From Chroococcus sp. FPU101 (GTDB lineage: Bacteria > Cyanobacteriota > Cyanobacteriia > Cyanobacteriales > Microcystaceae): a stretch of 64,000 bases of DNA. The notes beneath the pieces were generated by a model. The model did no database searches. It saw nothing but the letters and a program-made list of their open reading frames with translations, and was not told where the DNA came from. The position numbers were made by a program, and so were the translations under genes. Where the stretch lies: NCBI RefSeq assembly GCF_017312365.1, contig NZ_BLJI01000009.1, forward strand, positions 62,001 to 126,000. Reading direction: 5' to 3'. Positions 38,417 to 47,308 of this stretch are shown here, piece by piece; position 1 is the first letter of the stretch; the number at the start of each line of letters is the position of its first letter.

Positions 38417-41082
38417 AAATACTGAGACGATTAAAACGGCTTTTTCGATGGTCATCTTTGAGTTTGGCTATTTTATTATTTTTTCTATCTGTGAAAATTA
38501 CGCTGTCGTTTCCATTAGTCGAACAAGGCAAAAAACTTTATCAATCCCAACAATATCAAGAAGCGGCTCAGATTTGGCAGAAAGCGGCTGATGATTTTGC
38601 GAGTCAAGGTGATGCTCTTAATCAAGCGATGGCATTAAGTAATCTCGCTTTGAGTGAGCAACAACTAGGAAAATGGAATCAAGCCACGTCAAATCTTAAT
38701 TTAAGTCTAAATCTTCTAGAATCTCTGAAAAATACTTCTGAAAAACAGCAAATTCTTGCATCAACTTTAGACATTCAAGGACAATTGCAACTTGCGATCG
38801 GACAACCTACACTAGCCCTCGAAACTTGGATTAAAGCAGCAAATGTTTATCGAGAAATAGGCGCACGCAATCATCTTACTCGAAATCAAATTAATCAAGC
38901 CCAAGCGATGCAAGATTTGGGGCTATATCCGAGAGCCTGTGACACCTTGTTGACCACTCTAGAAATAGAACATCAAAGCTGTACTATCTCAGAACAACAA
39001 CTGCAACAATTTACAAAGGCTACACCCATCGAAATTTTAGGGTTACGGAGTCTGGGTAATGTTCTGCGAGTCCTTGGGCAAACTGAACAATCTCAAGAAG
39101 TCTTAGTCATCAGTGGACAATTAGCCCGACAAATTGGAGATACGCAAAATCTGACGGCTATTTATCTGAGTTTGGGCAACACAGCAAGGGCTATGGGTGA
39201 ACGTAAAAAAGAGCAAGAAATATCATTAAATGAGCCTGTAGAGTGCTTAGAAAAGAGTTCAGACCATTTTTTATCAAAAGCAGCAGTTTGCTACCGTCAA
39301 GCCGCATCTTTCCCAACAACTCAACTTCAGGCTCAACTTAATTTACTGAGTTTGTCGGCCCTCATTCAACCGTCTGAAGTACCGATCTTAATTTCAGATA
39401 TTAGAGCAAATCTGACCACTTTACCACCGAGTCAAACATCGATTACGGCTCATCTTAAACTTGCACAAAATCTGATCTGTCTTCAATCTAAAGATTCTCT
39501 CTCACAACCGAAATCGCCTATATTGCAACAATGTCCATCGATTCAACCCGTTTCTACCAATACGACATCGTGGTTAGAGATCGAACAAATTGTCAGATAT
39601 GCCTATCAACAAGCACAATTGCTCGAAAATCAGCGAGGAGAAGCAAATGCACTGGGTTATTTAGGAGAAATCGCACAACAACAAGGAAATCTAACCCAAG
39701 CTCAACAGTTAACTATACAAGCTTTGCAGTTACTTTCTGCGATGAATAGTCCCCATCTGACTTATCTTTGGCAATGGCAACTAGGACATTTGTATCAAAT
39801 TCAAGGCGAGACTCAGAAAGCAATTAAATCATATACCCTAGCCTTTGAAAACCTGCAATCGCTACGTTCAGATTTAGTGGCAACAAATCGAGATATTCAG
39901 TTTACCTTTAGAGATAGTGTAGAACCCGTTTATCGAGAGTTAGTTAGTTTGCTTCTGCAAGATCAAACCCCCAGTCAGGAAAATCTTAATTTTGCTCGTA
40001 ATGTCATTGAAGCTTTACAAATTGCTGAACTGAATAACTTTTTTCAAGAAGCGTGTTTAGATGCAAAACCGCAATCAATTGAACAACTCGATCCAAATGC
40101 AGCGATTATCTATCCGATTATCTTACCGAATCGTCTTGCGGTGATTGTATCTGTTGCTAATCAACCGTTGCACTATTACACCACGACATTTAAAGAAACT
40201 GATGACATAGAAAATACCTATAATGACTTATTGGCCAACTTGAACCCATTTATTTCAAGTCCAGAACCATTACGATCGCATCAACAGTTTTATGATTGGT
40301 TAATCCGTCCTATTCGCTCAGAACTAGAACAAAGCGGAATCAAAACTTTAGTCTTTGTGCTAGATGGACTGTTGCGTAACATACCGATGGCCGCCCTGCA
40401 CGATGGTCAACAGTATCTCATTGAGCAGTATAATGTTGTTCTAGCCCCTGGGTTACAATTGATTAATCCACGTTCATTTAACCGCAAAGATTTAAGAACA
40501 CTCGTGGGTGGCTTAGCCGAAGCCCGTCAAGGGTTTTCGCCTTTGCCTGGGGTTAAAAAAGAAGTACAAGACATTGCCCGAATTGTTCCGACTGCCGTAT
40601 TTTTGGATGGAGAGTTTACAAGCGATCGCATTAAATCTGAAATCGCCTCGACGACTTTCCCTGTAGTGCATTTAGCCACTCATGGTCAGTTTTCTTCTCA
40701 AGCTGATCAGACTTTTTTATTAACTTGGGATCAGCGCGTCAACGTCAAAGACATTAATCAATTACTTACTGAACGTGAACAAGATCCGATTGAACTATTA
40801 GTGTTAAGTGCCTGTCAGACAGCCGCAGGGGATCAACGCTCGGCTTTAGGAATTGCAGGATTTGCTGTACGATCTGGCGCACGTAGTACCGTAGCAACCC
40901 TTTGGTCGGTGCAAGATCAATCGACTGCTAGTTTAATTACTCGTTTCTATTTCGTTCTTAATCAACCCCAGATGACAAAAGCGGAAGCACTACGCCAAGC
41001 ACAATTGACTTTATTGCGATCGTCTCAGTATCAACATCCTTATTATTGGGCCCCTTTTGTTCTGGTCGGCAATTGGTTATAA
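38413..41082 (+). CDS. Exported TPR-CHAT (caspase-like) protein
   Basis: 889 residues. The basic N-terminus and hydrophobic helix at about 14-33 (SSLSLAILLFFLSVKIT) are a signal anchor, placing the rest outside the cytoplasm. TPR-like helical repeats run from about 38 to 520 (GKKLYQSQQYQEAAQIWQKA; GEIAQQQGNLTQAQQLTIQA; GETQKAIKSYTLAFENLQSL). The CHAT domain at about 610-889 has the dyad H757 in VHLATHGQFSS and C801 in LLVLSACQTAAGDQ, then GFAVRSGARSTVATLWSVQD and PYYWAPFVLVGNW. CHAT proteins are caspase-clan proteases (craspase and gasdermin-activating types). Translational coupling to TpsA1 suggests it processes or folds that exoprotein (inference). Confidence 0.9.
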   Translation: MKILRRLKRLFRWSSLSLAILLFFLSVKITLSFPLVEQGKKLYQSQQYQEAAQIWQKAADDFASQGDALNQAMALSNLALSEQQLGKWNQATSNLNLSLNLLESLKNTSEKQQILASTLDIQGQLQLAIGQPTLALETWIKAANVYREIGARNHLTRNQINQAQAMQDLGLYPRACDTLLTTLEIEHQSCTISEQQLQQFTKATPIEILGLRSLGNVLRVLGQTEQSQEVLVISGQLARQIGDTQNLTAIYLSLGNTARAMGERKKEQEISLNEPVECLEKSSDHFLSKAAVCYRQAASFPTTQLQAQLNLLSLSALIQPSEVPILISDIRANLTTLPPSQTSITAHLKLAQNLICLQSKDSLSQPKSPILQQCPSIQPVSTNTTSWLEIEQIVRYAYQQAQLLENQRGEANALGYLGEIAQQQGNLTQAQQLTIQALQLLSAMNSPHLTYLWQWQLGHLYQIQGETQKAIKSYTLAFENLQSLRSDLVATNRDIQFTFRDSVEPVYRELVSLLLQDQTPSQENLNFARNVIEALQIAELNNFFQEACLDAKPQSIEQLDPNAAIIYPIILPNRLAVIVSVANQPLHYYTTTFKETDDIENTYNDLLANLNPFISSPEPLRSHQQFYDWLIRPIRSELEQSGIKTLVFVLDGLLRNIPMAALHDGQQYLIEQYNVVLAPGLQLINPRSFNRKDLRTLVGGLAEARQGFSPLPGVKKEVQDIARIVPTAVFLDGEFTSDRIKSEIASTTFPVVHLATHGQFSSQADQTFLLTWDQRVNVKDINQLLTEREQDPIELLVLSACQTAAGDQRSALGIAGFAVRSGARSTVATLWSVQDQSTASLITRFYFVLNQPQMTKAEALRQAQLTLLRSSQYQHPYYWAPFVLVGNWL

Positions 41083-41085
41083 CTC

Positions 41086-41394
41086 TTATTCAACGCTATA
41101 ACCTCGTTCTTTTAAGCAGTTCGCTAAAACCTGATTATAAGCTTGTATTTCTTGTTGTCTTCTCTGTCGTGAGGCTGGGGTAGGATTGCTATCATCTTTA
41201 GAAGGGAGCCTTGGGTCTAACCCCGTTTGTTGTCTAGCTACTGCATAACAATCGTGAATGTCTCGGTTTTGTTGTTCTTGATTTTGCCCTTGATTGGGAG
41301 AAATTAAGGAAACTCCGTAGCTTGGACTCACCAAGATCACACTAAATCCGATCAACACAATAGTTTTAATAGAAATTTTGATCATTTTGGGCAA
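41086..41394 (-). CDS. Small secreted hypothetical protein
   Basis: 102 residues on the strand opposite its neighbours. The signal peptide is KIMI-type basic then hydrophobic (IKTIVLIGFSVILVSPSYG). The mature part is polar and Gln/Arg-rich, with two cysteines spaced 44 residues apart (IHDCYAVARQQTG and ANCLKERGYSVE), likely a disulfide, and a short Pro/Ser linker. Small secreted proteins with 'DCYxxA' and a C-terminal 'CLxxRGY' occur widely in Gram-negative bacteria and have no firm role. It ends 3 bases after the CHAT gene. Confidence 0.7.
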   Translation of the reverse strand: MPKMIKISIKTIVLIGFSVILVSPSYGVSLISPNQGQNQEQQNRDIHDCYAVARQQTGLDPRLPSKDDSNPTPASRQRRQQEIQAYNQVLANCLKERGYSVE

Positions 41395-41566
41395 TAATTA
41401 AAATGTCATATAGTATTAAGCTTAACAATTTACAAGCTGCAACACTGCATCAGCTTACTTTGCTAAGAAACTATAAGATTTTTTAACAATTCATTTAATA
41501 ATAAACAATTTATTGAAAAACAAGATTATTTTTAAGTAGAAATTAATGCTTGAGTAAAATTTATTT

Positions 41567-43207
41567 ATGAGCCTTTCGCAAGATCAAGATTTTTCCCGTG
41601 TTTATATATTGACACCCAAAATTAAATTAGAAGACGCTCAATCACAATACACTTGTTCTCTAGCAGTCGTTAAACGCTCTCAAAACCTACCTAATCAAAA
41701 TCCCATCCAACTTTATCCTCAATTTGAAGAGATCAAAGCTAATTGCACAAAAGTTCTTCAAGACCTTGGCTTGAAATATTATGAAGATTTCCAAAGTTAC
41801 TTGAATCTCTTAATTTTTTTGAATAAAGGGATTCAAGAGAATAACTTAGAAGCTGTACAACAACTTCTCGCACAGAATCAAGAAATACAAAACCAAGGTT
41901 TAACGCTTTTTCAACATTTCTTGAGTTGGAACGAAGAAATTAAAGACAAAGGCTTAGAGCTTTTACAAAAGTTTCAAGATTTCAATAATCAAATTAAGGA
42001 TCAAGGTCTAAAAATGCTCAAAAACTTTTTAGATGAGATTGATTTGACCAAGATCGATAGCTTACAACAGATCAAAGAAAAAATCCAAGCCGAGTTAAAC
42101 TCTCAACAGCAAGGTATCTTTCAAGAATATGAAGCATTAGGAATGATAATCGCTCTATTTCCTAATGATCAAGTAAAAGAGGAAGCTAAAAAGCAACTAG
42201 AAAAAGATTATAGATTTATTCCCAATTTTTCTTTATCGCTACCTGAGCGTATTGCTTCAGAAGCTAAGACAACGACTCAAATCTGGCCACCTGAAAATAG
42301 TGGAGTAGCCCTTGCACACGAAAAGGGAATTAAAGGAAAAGGCATTTTAGTCGGTGTTTTAGATAGTGGTATTGATGCCGATCATCAAGAATTCTGTGAT
42401 CGATTGATTAATTTTCGGTATATTTCCATCAATCCTAACCCCGCTAGACGAACCACTAGAGATATTAGAGGTTTCGATCCTGAAGGTCATGGGACTCATG
42501 TTTGTGGCATTATTGCAGGTCAAACGATCGGCATTGCCCCCGATGTTGAATTATATGTTGCTTCGGTCATTGAAAGCGAAACAACTTCCACAAGCTTTGC
42601 AAGAGTCATTAATGGTTTAGAGTGGCTGTTGACTGAATTTAGCAAAGACGAAAACAAAAACAAACCCGCGATTTTAAATATGTCTATTTGTTTTTCATTG
42701 GATAAAGCGACTGATGAAATTCGGACGGATCAGGATTTTGAAGATCTTCTTGAAAAGATAAGAAATGGATTGCAGAATCTTCTTAGCAAAGCCAATATTT
42801 TACCGATTGTTGCAATCGGTAACAAAGAAGAAGGAAATTGTACTTATCCTGGGGCTTTTAAAGAAATTTTGGGTGTTGGGGCGGTCGATTTTGAGGGTAA
42901 GGTTGCCTCATTTTCTAGTAGTGGTGTGATTAAAGGAGAAGGAGTTACTAAACCCGATTTAGTGGGCTATGGTGTTGATATATCTTCTAGTGTTGAACGT
43001 AATCAGTTGGGGAAATCCGTTTACAAAAGTTATAGCGGTACCAGTATGGCGGCTCCCTATGTCGCTGGTATTGCAGCATTATATCGCTGTCAACATCCTT
43101 CATTAAAGGTAGACGAAATCAAACAAATGATCCTAAAAAATATTCTTAAACTAGAGGATCAATCGTCAGATCGAGTCGGTGCTGGATTAGTTCGTTTTGT
43201 GCTTTAG
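41567..43207 (+). CDS. Subtilisin-family (S8) serine protease with N-terminal helical-repeat domain
   Basis: 546 residues, no signal peptide, so cytoplasmic unless exported by an unknown route. The S8 domain covers about 235-546, with the triad D266 (GVLDSGIDADH), H308 (GHGTHVCGIIAG) and S493 (YSGTSMAAPYVAG) and the oxyanion region VAIGNKEEGN. The N-terminal about 230 residues have no known domain. At 86-157 four consecutive 18-residue helical repeats each begin with Asn: NKGIQENNLEAVQQLLAQ, NQEIQNQGLTLFQHFLSW, NEEIKDKGLELLQKFQDF and NNQIKDQGLKMLKNFLDE. This is an adaptor or oligomerisation-like region. The first 70 residues might instead be a death-like or inhibitory prodomain (inference). 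Confidence 0.92.
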   Translation: MSLSQDQDFSRVYILTPKIKLEDAQSQYTCSLAVVKRSQNLPNQNPIQLYPQFEEIKANCTKVLQDLGLKYYEDFQSYLNLLIFLNKGIQENNLEAVQQLLAQNQEIQNQGLTLFQHFLSWNEEIKDKGLELLQKFQDFNNQIKDQGLKMLKNFLDEIDLTKIDSLQQIKEKIQAELNSQQQGIFQEYEALGMIIALFPNDQVKEEAKKQLEKDYRFIPNFSLSLPERIASEAKTTTQIWPPENSGVALAHEKGIKGKGILVGVLDSGIDADHQEFCDRLINFRYISINPNPARRTTRDIRGFDPEGHGTHVCGIIAGQTIGIAPDVELYVASVIESETTSTSFARVINGLEWLLTEFSKDENKNKPAILNMSICFSLDKATDEIRTDQDFEDLLEKIRNGLQNLLSKANILPIVAIGNKEEGNCTYPGAFKEILGVGAVDFEGKVASFSSSGVIKGEGVTKPDLVGYGVDISSSVERNQLGKSVYKSYSGTSMAAPYVAGIAALYRCQHPSLKVDEIKQMILKNILKLEDQSSDRVGAGLVRFVL

Positions 43208-43317
43208 TTAATTAAATTTTGCTAAAAAACTGGCAATGCTCAACGAAAACGTTTAGTATTGCTTAAAATCCTATTTTTTTAGGATAAACCAACAAATCTT
43301 ACTAAGAGATAAAATTC

Positions 43318-43782
43318 ATGAAAAAATTTCTGATCAAAATTGCTGGCTCACTTATTTTAGTAGTTGTATTAGCTCTAACGCTCATCTTGAGTTATCCGAT
43401 AGTGGTTTTGGCTCAAGGCACAACACCTAGTACAGCACTCGAATTGTTAGAAAAAGGAATTCAAGCTGATGAAAGTGGTGATGATAATGAAGCAAAGCGT
43501 TCTTATAAAAAAGCTATTGAGCAGGTTTTAGAAGACAGAGATGTTGAAGTATTCATCGTCGCGAAGACTCGTTTAGCCAATCTAGAAGAAAAAGCAGGAG
43601 CTACGAGATTAGTGACCAAATTACGTGAAGAAGCACAAGCAGCAGAAAAATCGTTAGGAGCAGATACTGATGGCGGCGGAATCTGCGGAGAATGTCCGCC
43701 TGATGGATATCCTGCTGGAACAACAGGGGAGTTTCGTAGTTCAGGGCTTTTGAAAAGATGCGTAAAATGTCCTTCGCCTTAA
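43318..43782 (+). CDS. Secreted small protein with four-cysteine knuckle, paralog 1
   Basis: 154 residues. A signal peptide (ILVVVLALTLILSYPIVVLA) precedes a helical TPR-like hairpin (ALELLEKGIQADESGDDNEA; IVAKTRLANLEEKAG), a helix REEAQAAEKSLGA, and a C-terminal tail with CGEC, about 22 residues, then KRCVKC, a possible four-cysteine metal knuckle or paired disulfides. No family is recognised. The next gene is a clear paralog. It lies between the S8 protease and the second TpsA, and may be its partner (inference). Confidence 0.75.
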   Translation: MKKFLIKIAGSLILVVVLALTLILSYPIVVLAQGTTPSTALELLEKGIQADESGDDNEAKRSYKKAIEQVLEDRDVEVFIVAKTRLANLEEKAGATRLVTKLREEAQAAEKSLGADTDGGGICGECPPDGYPAGTTGEFRSSGLLKRCVKCPSP

Positions 43783-43880
43783 CATTATTGTCATTCCCTC
43801 GGTGATTCAAAAAAGATTGTTCCTAAACCTTCCCTTTAAACAACTATCCTTATAAGATGAAATTCAAAAAAAGGAAATAA

Positions 43881-44315
43881 ATGACAAAAATTGCTTATTC
43901 GCTTATTTTGATCATTGTTTTAGCTATAACTCTAATATTGAGTCTATCTACAGTTGCATCCGCTCAAAGCAAATCCCAAAATAAAACCTTGGAATTGTTA
44001 AAAAAAGGAATTCAAGCTGAGGAAAAAGGAGAAGAAGCTAATGCAGATTTTTTTTATACACAAGCGATTAATCAGGTATTAGAAAACAGAGAGCTTGAAG
44101 TGTTAATCGTTGCAAAAACTCGCCAAGCCAAAATAAAAGATCAGCAAGGAGCCACAAGAGTAGCGACCAAATTACGTGAAGAGGCACAAGCAGCAGAGAA
44201 AGCATTAGGAGAAGATACAAATATTACCGAGCGATGCGGAGAGTGTAAGACAGATACAGGTGAGCTAGGACAGTATACAGGTTCAGGGGTATTAAAAAGA
44301 TGTATCAAATGCTAA
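43881..44315 (+). CDS. Secreted small protein with four-cysteine knuckle, paralog 2
   Basis: 144 residues, homologous along its length to the preceding gene: signal peptide (SLILIIVLAITLILSLSTVA, cut near ASAQ), the phrase TLELLKKGIQAEEKGEEANA, VLIVAKTRQAKIKDQQGATR, LREEAQAAEKALGED, and the C-terminal CGEC ... KRCIKC, ending at the last cysteine. The stop codon overlaps an ATG of TpsA2 (atgctaa), so the paralog and the exoprotein are probably translationally coupled. Confidence 0.75.
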   Translation: MTKIAYSLILIIVLAITLILSLSTVASAQSKSQNKTLELLKKGIQAEEKGEEANADFFYTQAINQVLENRELEVLIVAKTRQAKIKDQQGATRVATKLREEAQAAEKALGEDTNITERCGECKTDTGELGQYTGSGVLKRCIKC

Positions 44316-47164
44316 ACCAAATCCATCACTCTAAGTTTTACAAATTGTTTCATCTTACGGCGATTTTTTGGCTATACAGTTTGAGCTTAATCAGTTCAAG
44401 TCAAGCACAAGTTAGCTCAGATGGAACACTGTCTACTGAAGTAACAACCCCAGATCAACTAAATTTTACAGTTACAGGTCAAAGTCAAGCAGGCGGAAAT
44501 TTATTCCATAGTTTTCGTGATTTTTCGGTTCCGACGGGTGGCTCAGTTATTTTTGATAATGCACCCAACATTCAAAATATCTTTAGTCGAGTAACAGGTG
44601 GTTCTATTTCTAATATTGATGGCTTAATTAAGACTCAAGGCAATGCAAGTTTATTTTTACTCAATCCTCATGGAATTATTTTCGGGTCAAATGCTCAGAT
44701 AGATATTAAAGGTTCTTTTATTACCAGTACAGCTACTCAGATTAACTTTGCTGATGGGAGCGTTTTTAGTGCGACAGATGTTCAAGCACAACCGATATTA
44801 ACCGTTACTATTCCAATCGGCTTACAGTTTAGAGAACAACCAGGAGATATTGTTAATCGCTCGATCGCTGACGGTGGCAATGGACTTCTTTTACAGTCAG
44901 GACAAACTTTAGCCCTGATTGGTGGTAATGTTTTGCTAGAAGGAGGAATACTGACTGGGTTAGGTGGGAGAATTGAAGTAGGTAGTGTTGCTGCTCCTGC
45001 TCTTGTGAGTCTAACTCCAATCGCTCAAGGTTGGTCATTTGGTTATGATACCGTTCAAAATTTTCAAGATATTCAACTGTCCCAAAAAGGGATCATTCAG
45101 TCATTAGTGCTAGGGACGGGAGAAGATATACAGTTACGGGGAAAAAGAATTACATTGAGCGATAATTCTGAGGTAAATAGATTTAACGATGGAGCCGATG
45201 CAGGAGGATTGATCAAAATACAAGCAACTGAGTCACTAGAAGTTAGTAAGGATAGCAATATCAGCGCACTAGCCTTTTCGTCTGGAACATCGCCCGATAT
45301 AATTATTGAAACGAAACGTTTATTAATCCTAAATCAGGGTTCTTTTGTCGATACGGCTACTTTTAGTGACGGAAGAGGTGGTAATTTAAGCATCAATGCG
45401 ACTGAATTTATTGATGTCAATGGTACTGGAGATTATGCTATTTTACAAACTTCGACCTCTGGTAAGGGGGATGCAGGAGATGCTCAAATCAGAACAGGTC
45501 GCTTGATTTTTCGTAATGGAGGTGTTTTAAGAAGTTCAACGGATCGCAGTGGTAACGCAGGACAAATTAATATAGAAGCGTCGGATGGAATCGAGATTTT
45601 CGGTCAGGGAGTATTAATTGGCAGAAATTATCCTAGTGGTATTTTTTCAACTACAAGTAACCCTCTAGGATTAGAAGTTACGGGTAATGGCGGGGTCGTT
45701 AATATTAGAACCAGTCGTTTAACGATCCAAGATGGGGGTACTATTTCGGTGGCTGCTTTCGACGGTAGTATAGGTCAAGCAGGAAATATCAATATCAATG
45801 CTTTAGAATCAGTTATCGTTAGTGGCTTTGGAAGTTCCTTGTTAGCTGAAAGTACAAATTCTCAAGCTGCGGGTAATTTACTTATTAATACGGCTCAATT
45901 AAACATTCAAGATGGCGGTAGAATCAGTGTTAGCACATCAGGTGAGGGTTCATCAGGCAATCTTCAAATCAAAACAGATCGCTTATTTTTCCGTAATGGA
46001 GGTGTCTTAACAAGCTCAACCATTGGCGCAGGTGATGGGGGACAGATTAATATAGAAGCGTCGGATAGGATCGAGATTATTGGTCAGGGAACAGGTGATG
46101 ATCAACTGTTTCGCACTGGTATTTTTTCTACTACAAGTAACCCTATAGGTGTAGAAGCGACGGGTAATGGCGGGGTCATTAATCTTAAAACCAGTCGCTT
46201 AATTCTTAAAGATGGCGGTACCATTTCGGTAGCAGCCTTCGGAGGAAGTACAGGTCAAGCAGGAAATATCAATATCAATGCTTTAGAATCAGTTATCGTT
46301 AGTGGTTTTGGAAGTTCCTTGTTAGCTGAGAGTGCAAGTCCTCTAGCGGCGGGAAATTTAAACATTAATACGACTCAATTAAACATTCAAGATGGCGGTA
46401 GAGTCAGTGTTAGCGCATCAGGAACAGGAGCATCAGGCAATCTTTTCATCAATGCTTCTACGCTCGGTTTGACTAACTACGCTGTATTAAGTGCAGATAC
46501 CACCGCAGGCGAAGGGAATATTACACTTCAAGTGAGCAACGATACGATCTTACGCAATAATAGCCAAATTACAACTAATGCGACTAGAGAAGCTAGTGGG
46601 GGCAATATTAATATTAATACAAGTGTATTAGTTTTGAGAAATAGTAGTATTACAGCTAATTCAGTTAACGCATCAGGTGGTAGAGTGAGGATCAATACTA
46701 AAGGAAAATTCTTGACTCCAGACAGTAGCATTACGGCTAGATCGGAGCGTGGCCCTGAGTTTAATGGTATTGTTGAACTGAATACCCCTGAAATTGATCC
46801 AAATCGCGGATTTCTTAAATTACCCGAAACAATTATTAATCCGAGGGCTTTAATTACCCAAAACCCTTGTAAAAAAATGGAAACCAGTCAATTAACGATT
46901 ACTGGACGAGGTGGTTTACCCCCAAATCTTAATGAAAACCTTAGTAGTGATGCTGTCCAAGTTGATTTAGTCAAACCTGTCACCCCACAAAATCAATCTA
47001 TAAAGCATCAAATGATCGTACCACCTGCTACACCCATTAAACCTGCTCAAGGCTGGATTTTTAATGAGAAAGGCGAAGTAATGCTGACGGATTATGATTC
47101 TACTGTAACCGAATCACCCCGTCTGCCAGAACAATCAGTAACCTGCCCTGCGGATGGCGAATAA
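44300..47164 (+). CDS. TpsA-type filamentous hemagglutinin N-terminal domain exoprotein (TpsA2)
   Basis: 954 residues from ATG 44300 (ATG 44309, overlapping the previous stop, is an alternative). The signal peptide is LTAIFWLYSLSLISSSQAQ. The TPS domain shows GGNLFHSFRDFSVPTGGSVI, IQNIFSRVTGG and FLLNPHGIIFGSNAQIDIKG. A long beta-helix follows, in which a 160-residue unit is tandemly repeated (45461-46440). The C-terminal 130 residues match TpsA1: NPCKK, TGRGGLPPNLNEN, DAVQVDLVKPV and PAQGWIFNEKGEVMLT. No TpsB in the window. It is the larger paralog of TpsA1 and is followed by the DUF928 gene after 144 bases. Confidence 0.88.
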   Translation: MYQMLNQIHHSKFYKLFHLTAIFWLYSLSLISSSQAQVSSDGTLSTEVTTPDQLNFTVTGQSQAGGNLFHSFRDFSVPTGGSVIFDNAPNIQNIFSRVTGGSISNIDGLIKTQGNASLFLLNPHGIIFGSNAQIDIKGSFITSTATQINFADGSVFSATDVQAQPILTVTIPIGLQFREQPGDIVNRSIADGGNGLLLQSGQTLALIGGNVLLEGGILTGLGGRIEVGSVAAPALVSLTPIAQGWSFGYDTVQNFQDIQLSQKGIIQSLVLGTGEDIQLRGKRITLSDNSEVNRFNDGADAGGLIKIQATESLEVSKDSNISALAFSSGTSPDIIIETKRLLILNQGSFVDTATFSDGRGGNLSINATEFIDVNGTGDYAILQTSTSGKGDAGDAQIRTGRLIFRNGGVLRSSTDRSGNAGQINIEASDGIEIFGQGVLIGRNYPSGIFSTTSNPLGLEVTGNGGVVNIRTSRLTIQDGGTISVAAFDGSIGQAGNININALESVIVSGFGSSLLAESTNSQAAGNLLINTAQLNIQDGGRISVSTSGEGSSGNLQIKTDRLFFRNGGVLTSSTIGAGDGGQINIEASDRIEIIGQGTGDDQLFRTGIFSTTSNPIGVEATGNGGVINLKTSRLILKDGGTISVAAFGGSTGQAGNININALESVIVSGFGSSLLAESASPLAAGNLNINTTQLNIQDGGRVSVSASGTGASGNLFINASTLGLTNYAVLSADTTAGEGNITLQVSNDTILRNNSQITTNATREASGGNININTSVLVLRNSSITANSVNASGGRVRINTKGKFLTPDSSITARSERGPEFNGIVELNTPEIDPNRGFLKLPETIINPRALITQNPCKKMETSQLTITGRGGLPPNLNENLSSDAVQVDLVKPVTPQNQSIKHQMIVPPATPIKPAQGWIFNEKGEVMLTDYDSTVTESPRLPEQSVTCPADGE
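45461..46440 (+). repeat. 480-bp tandem duplication inside TpsA2
   Basis: Two copies in exact register, offset 480 bases (160 codons): for example cgtaatggaggtg at 45512 and again at 45992, and aaatatcaatatcaatgc at 45782 and 46262. Line-by-line comparison shows high nucleotide identity through most of the unit with no indels, so the duplication is recent or held by gene conversion. It ends near 46440, where the second copy diverges. Edges are approximate. Confidence 0.85.
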
Positions 47165-47308
47165 TGTTGCTTAACAATGGGTGATCAACATAAACCTGAT
47201 TTTTCAGATTTTTAACAGGACAATCACGTTAAAATTGATCCGTAAAGTGAGCGAAATAGCTTGAAGTAATACTAGCGGGATCTCTAATCCTCAATTTGGG
47301 TTAATAAA

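Noticed and set aside
43208-43317. Searched for a transposon or integration boundary around the TpsA/CHAT block
   Set aside because: No transposase, direct repeat, tRNA or integrase is visible, so transfer cannot be supported from this window.
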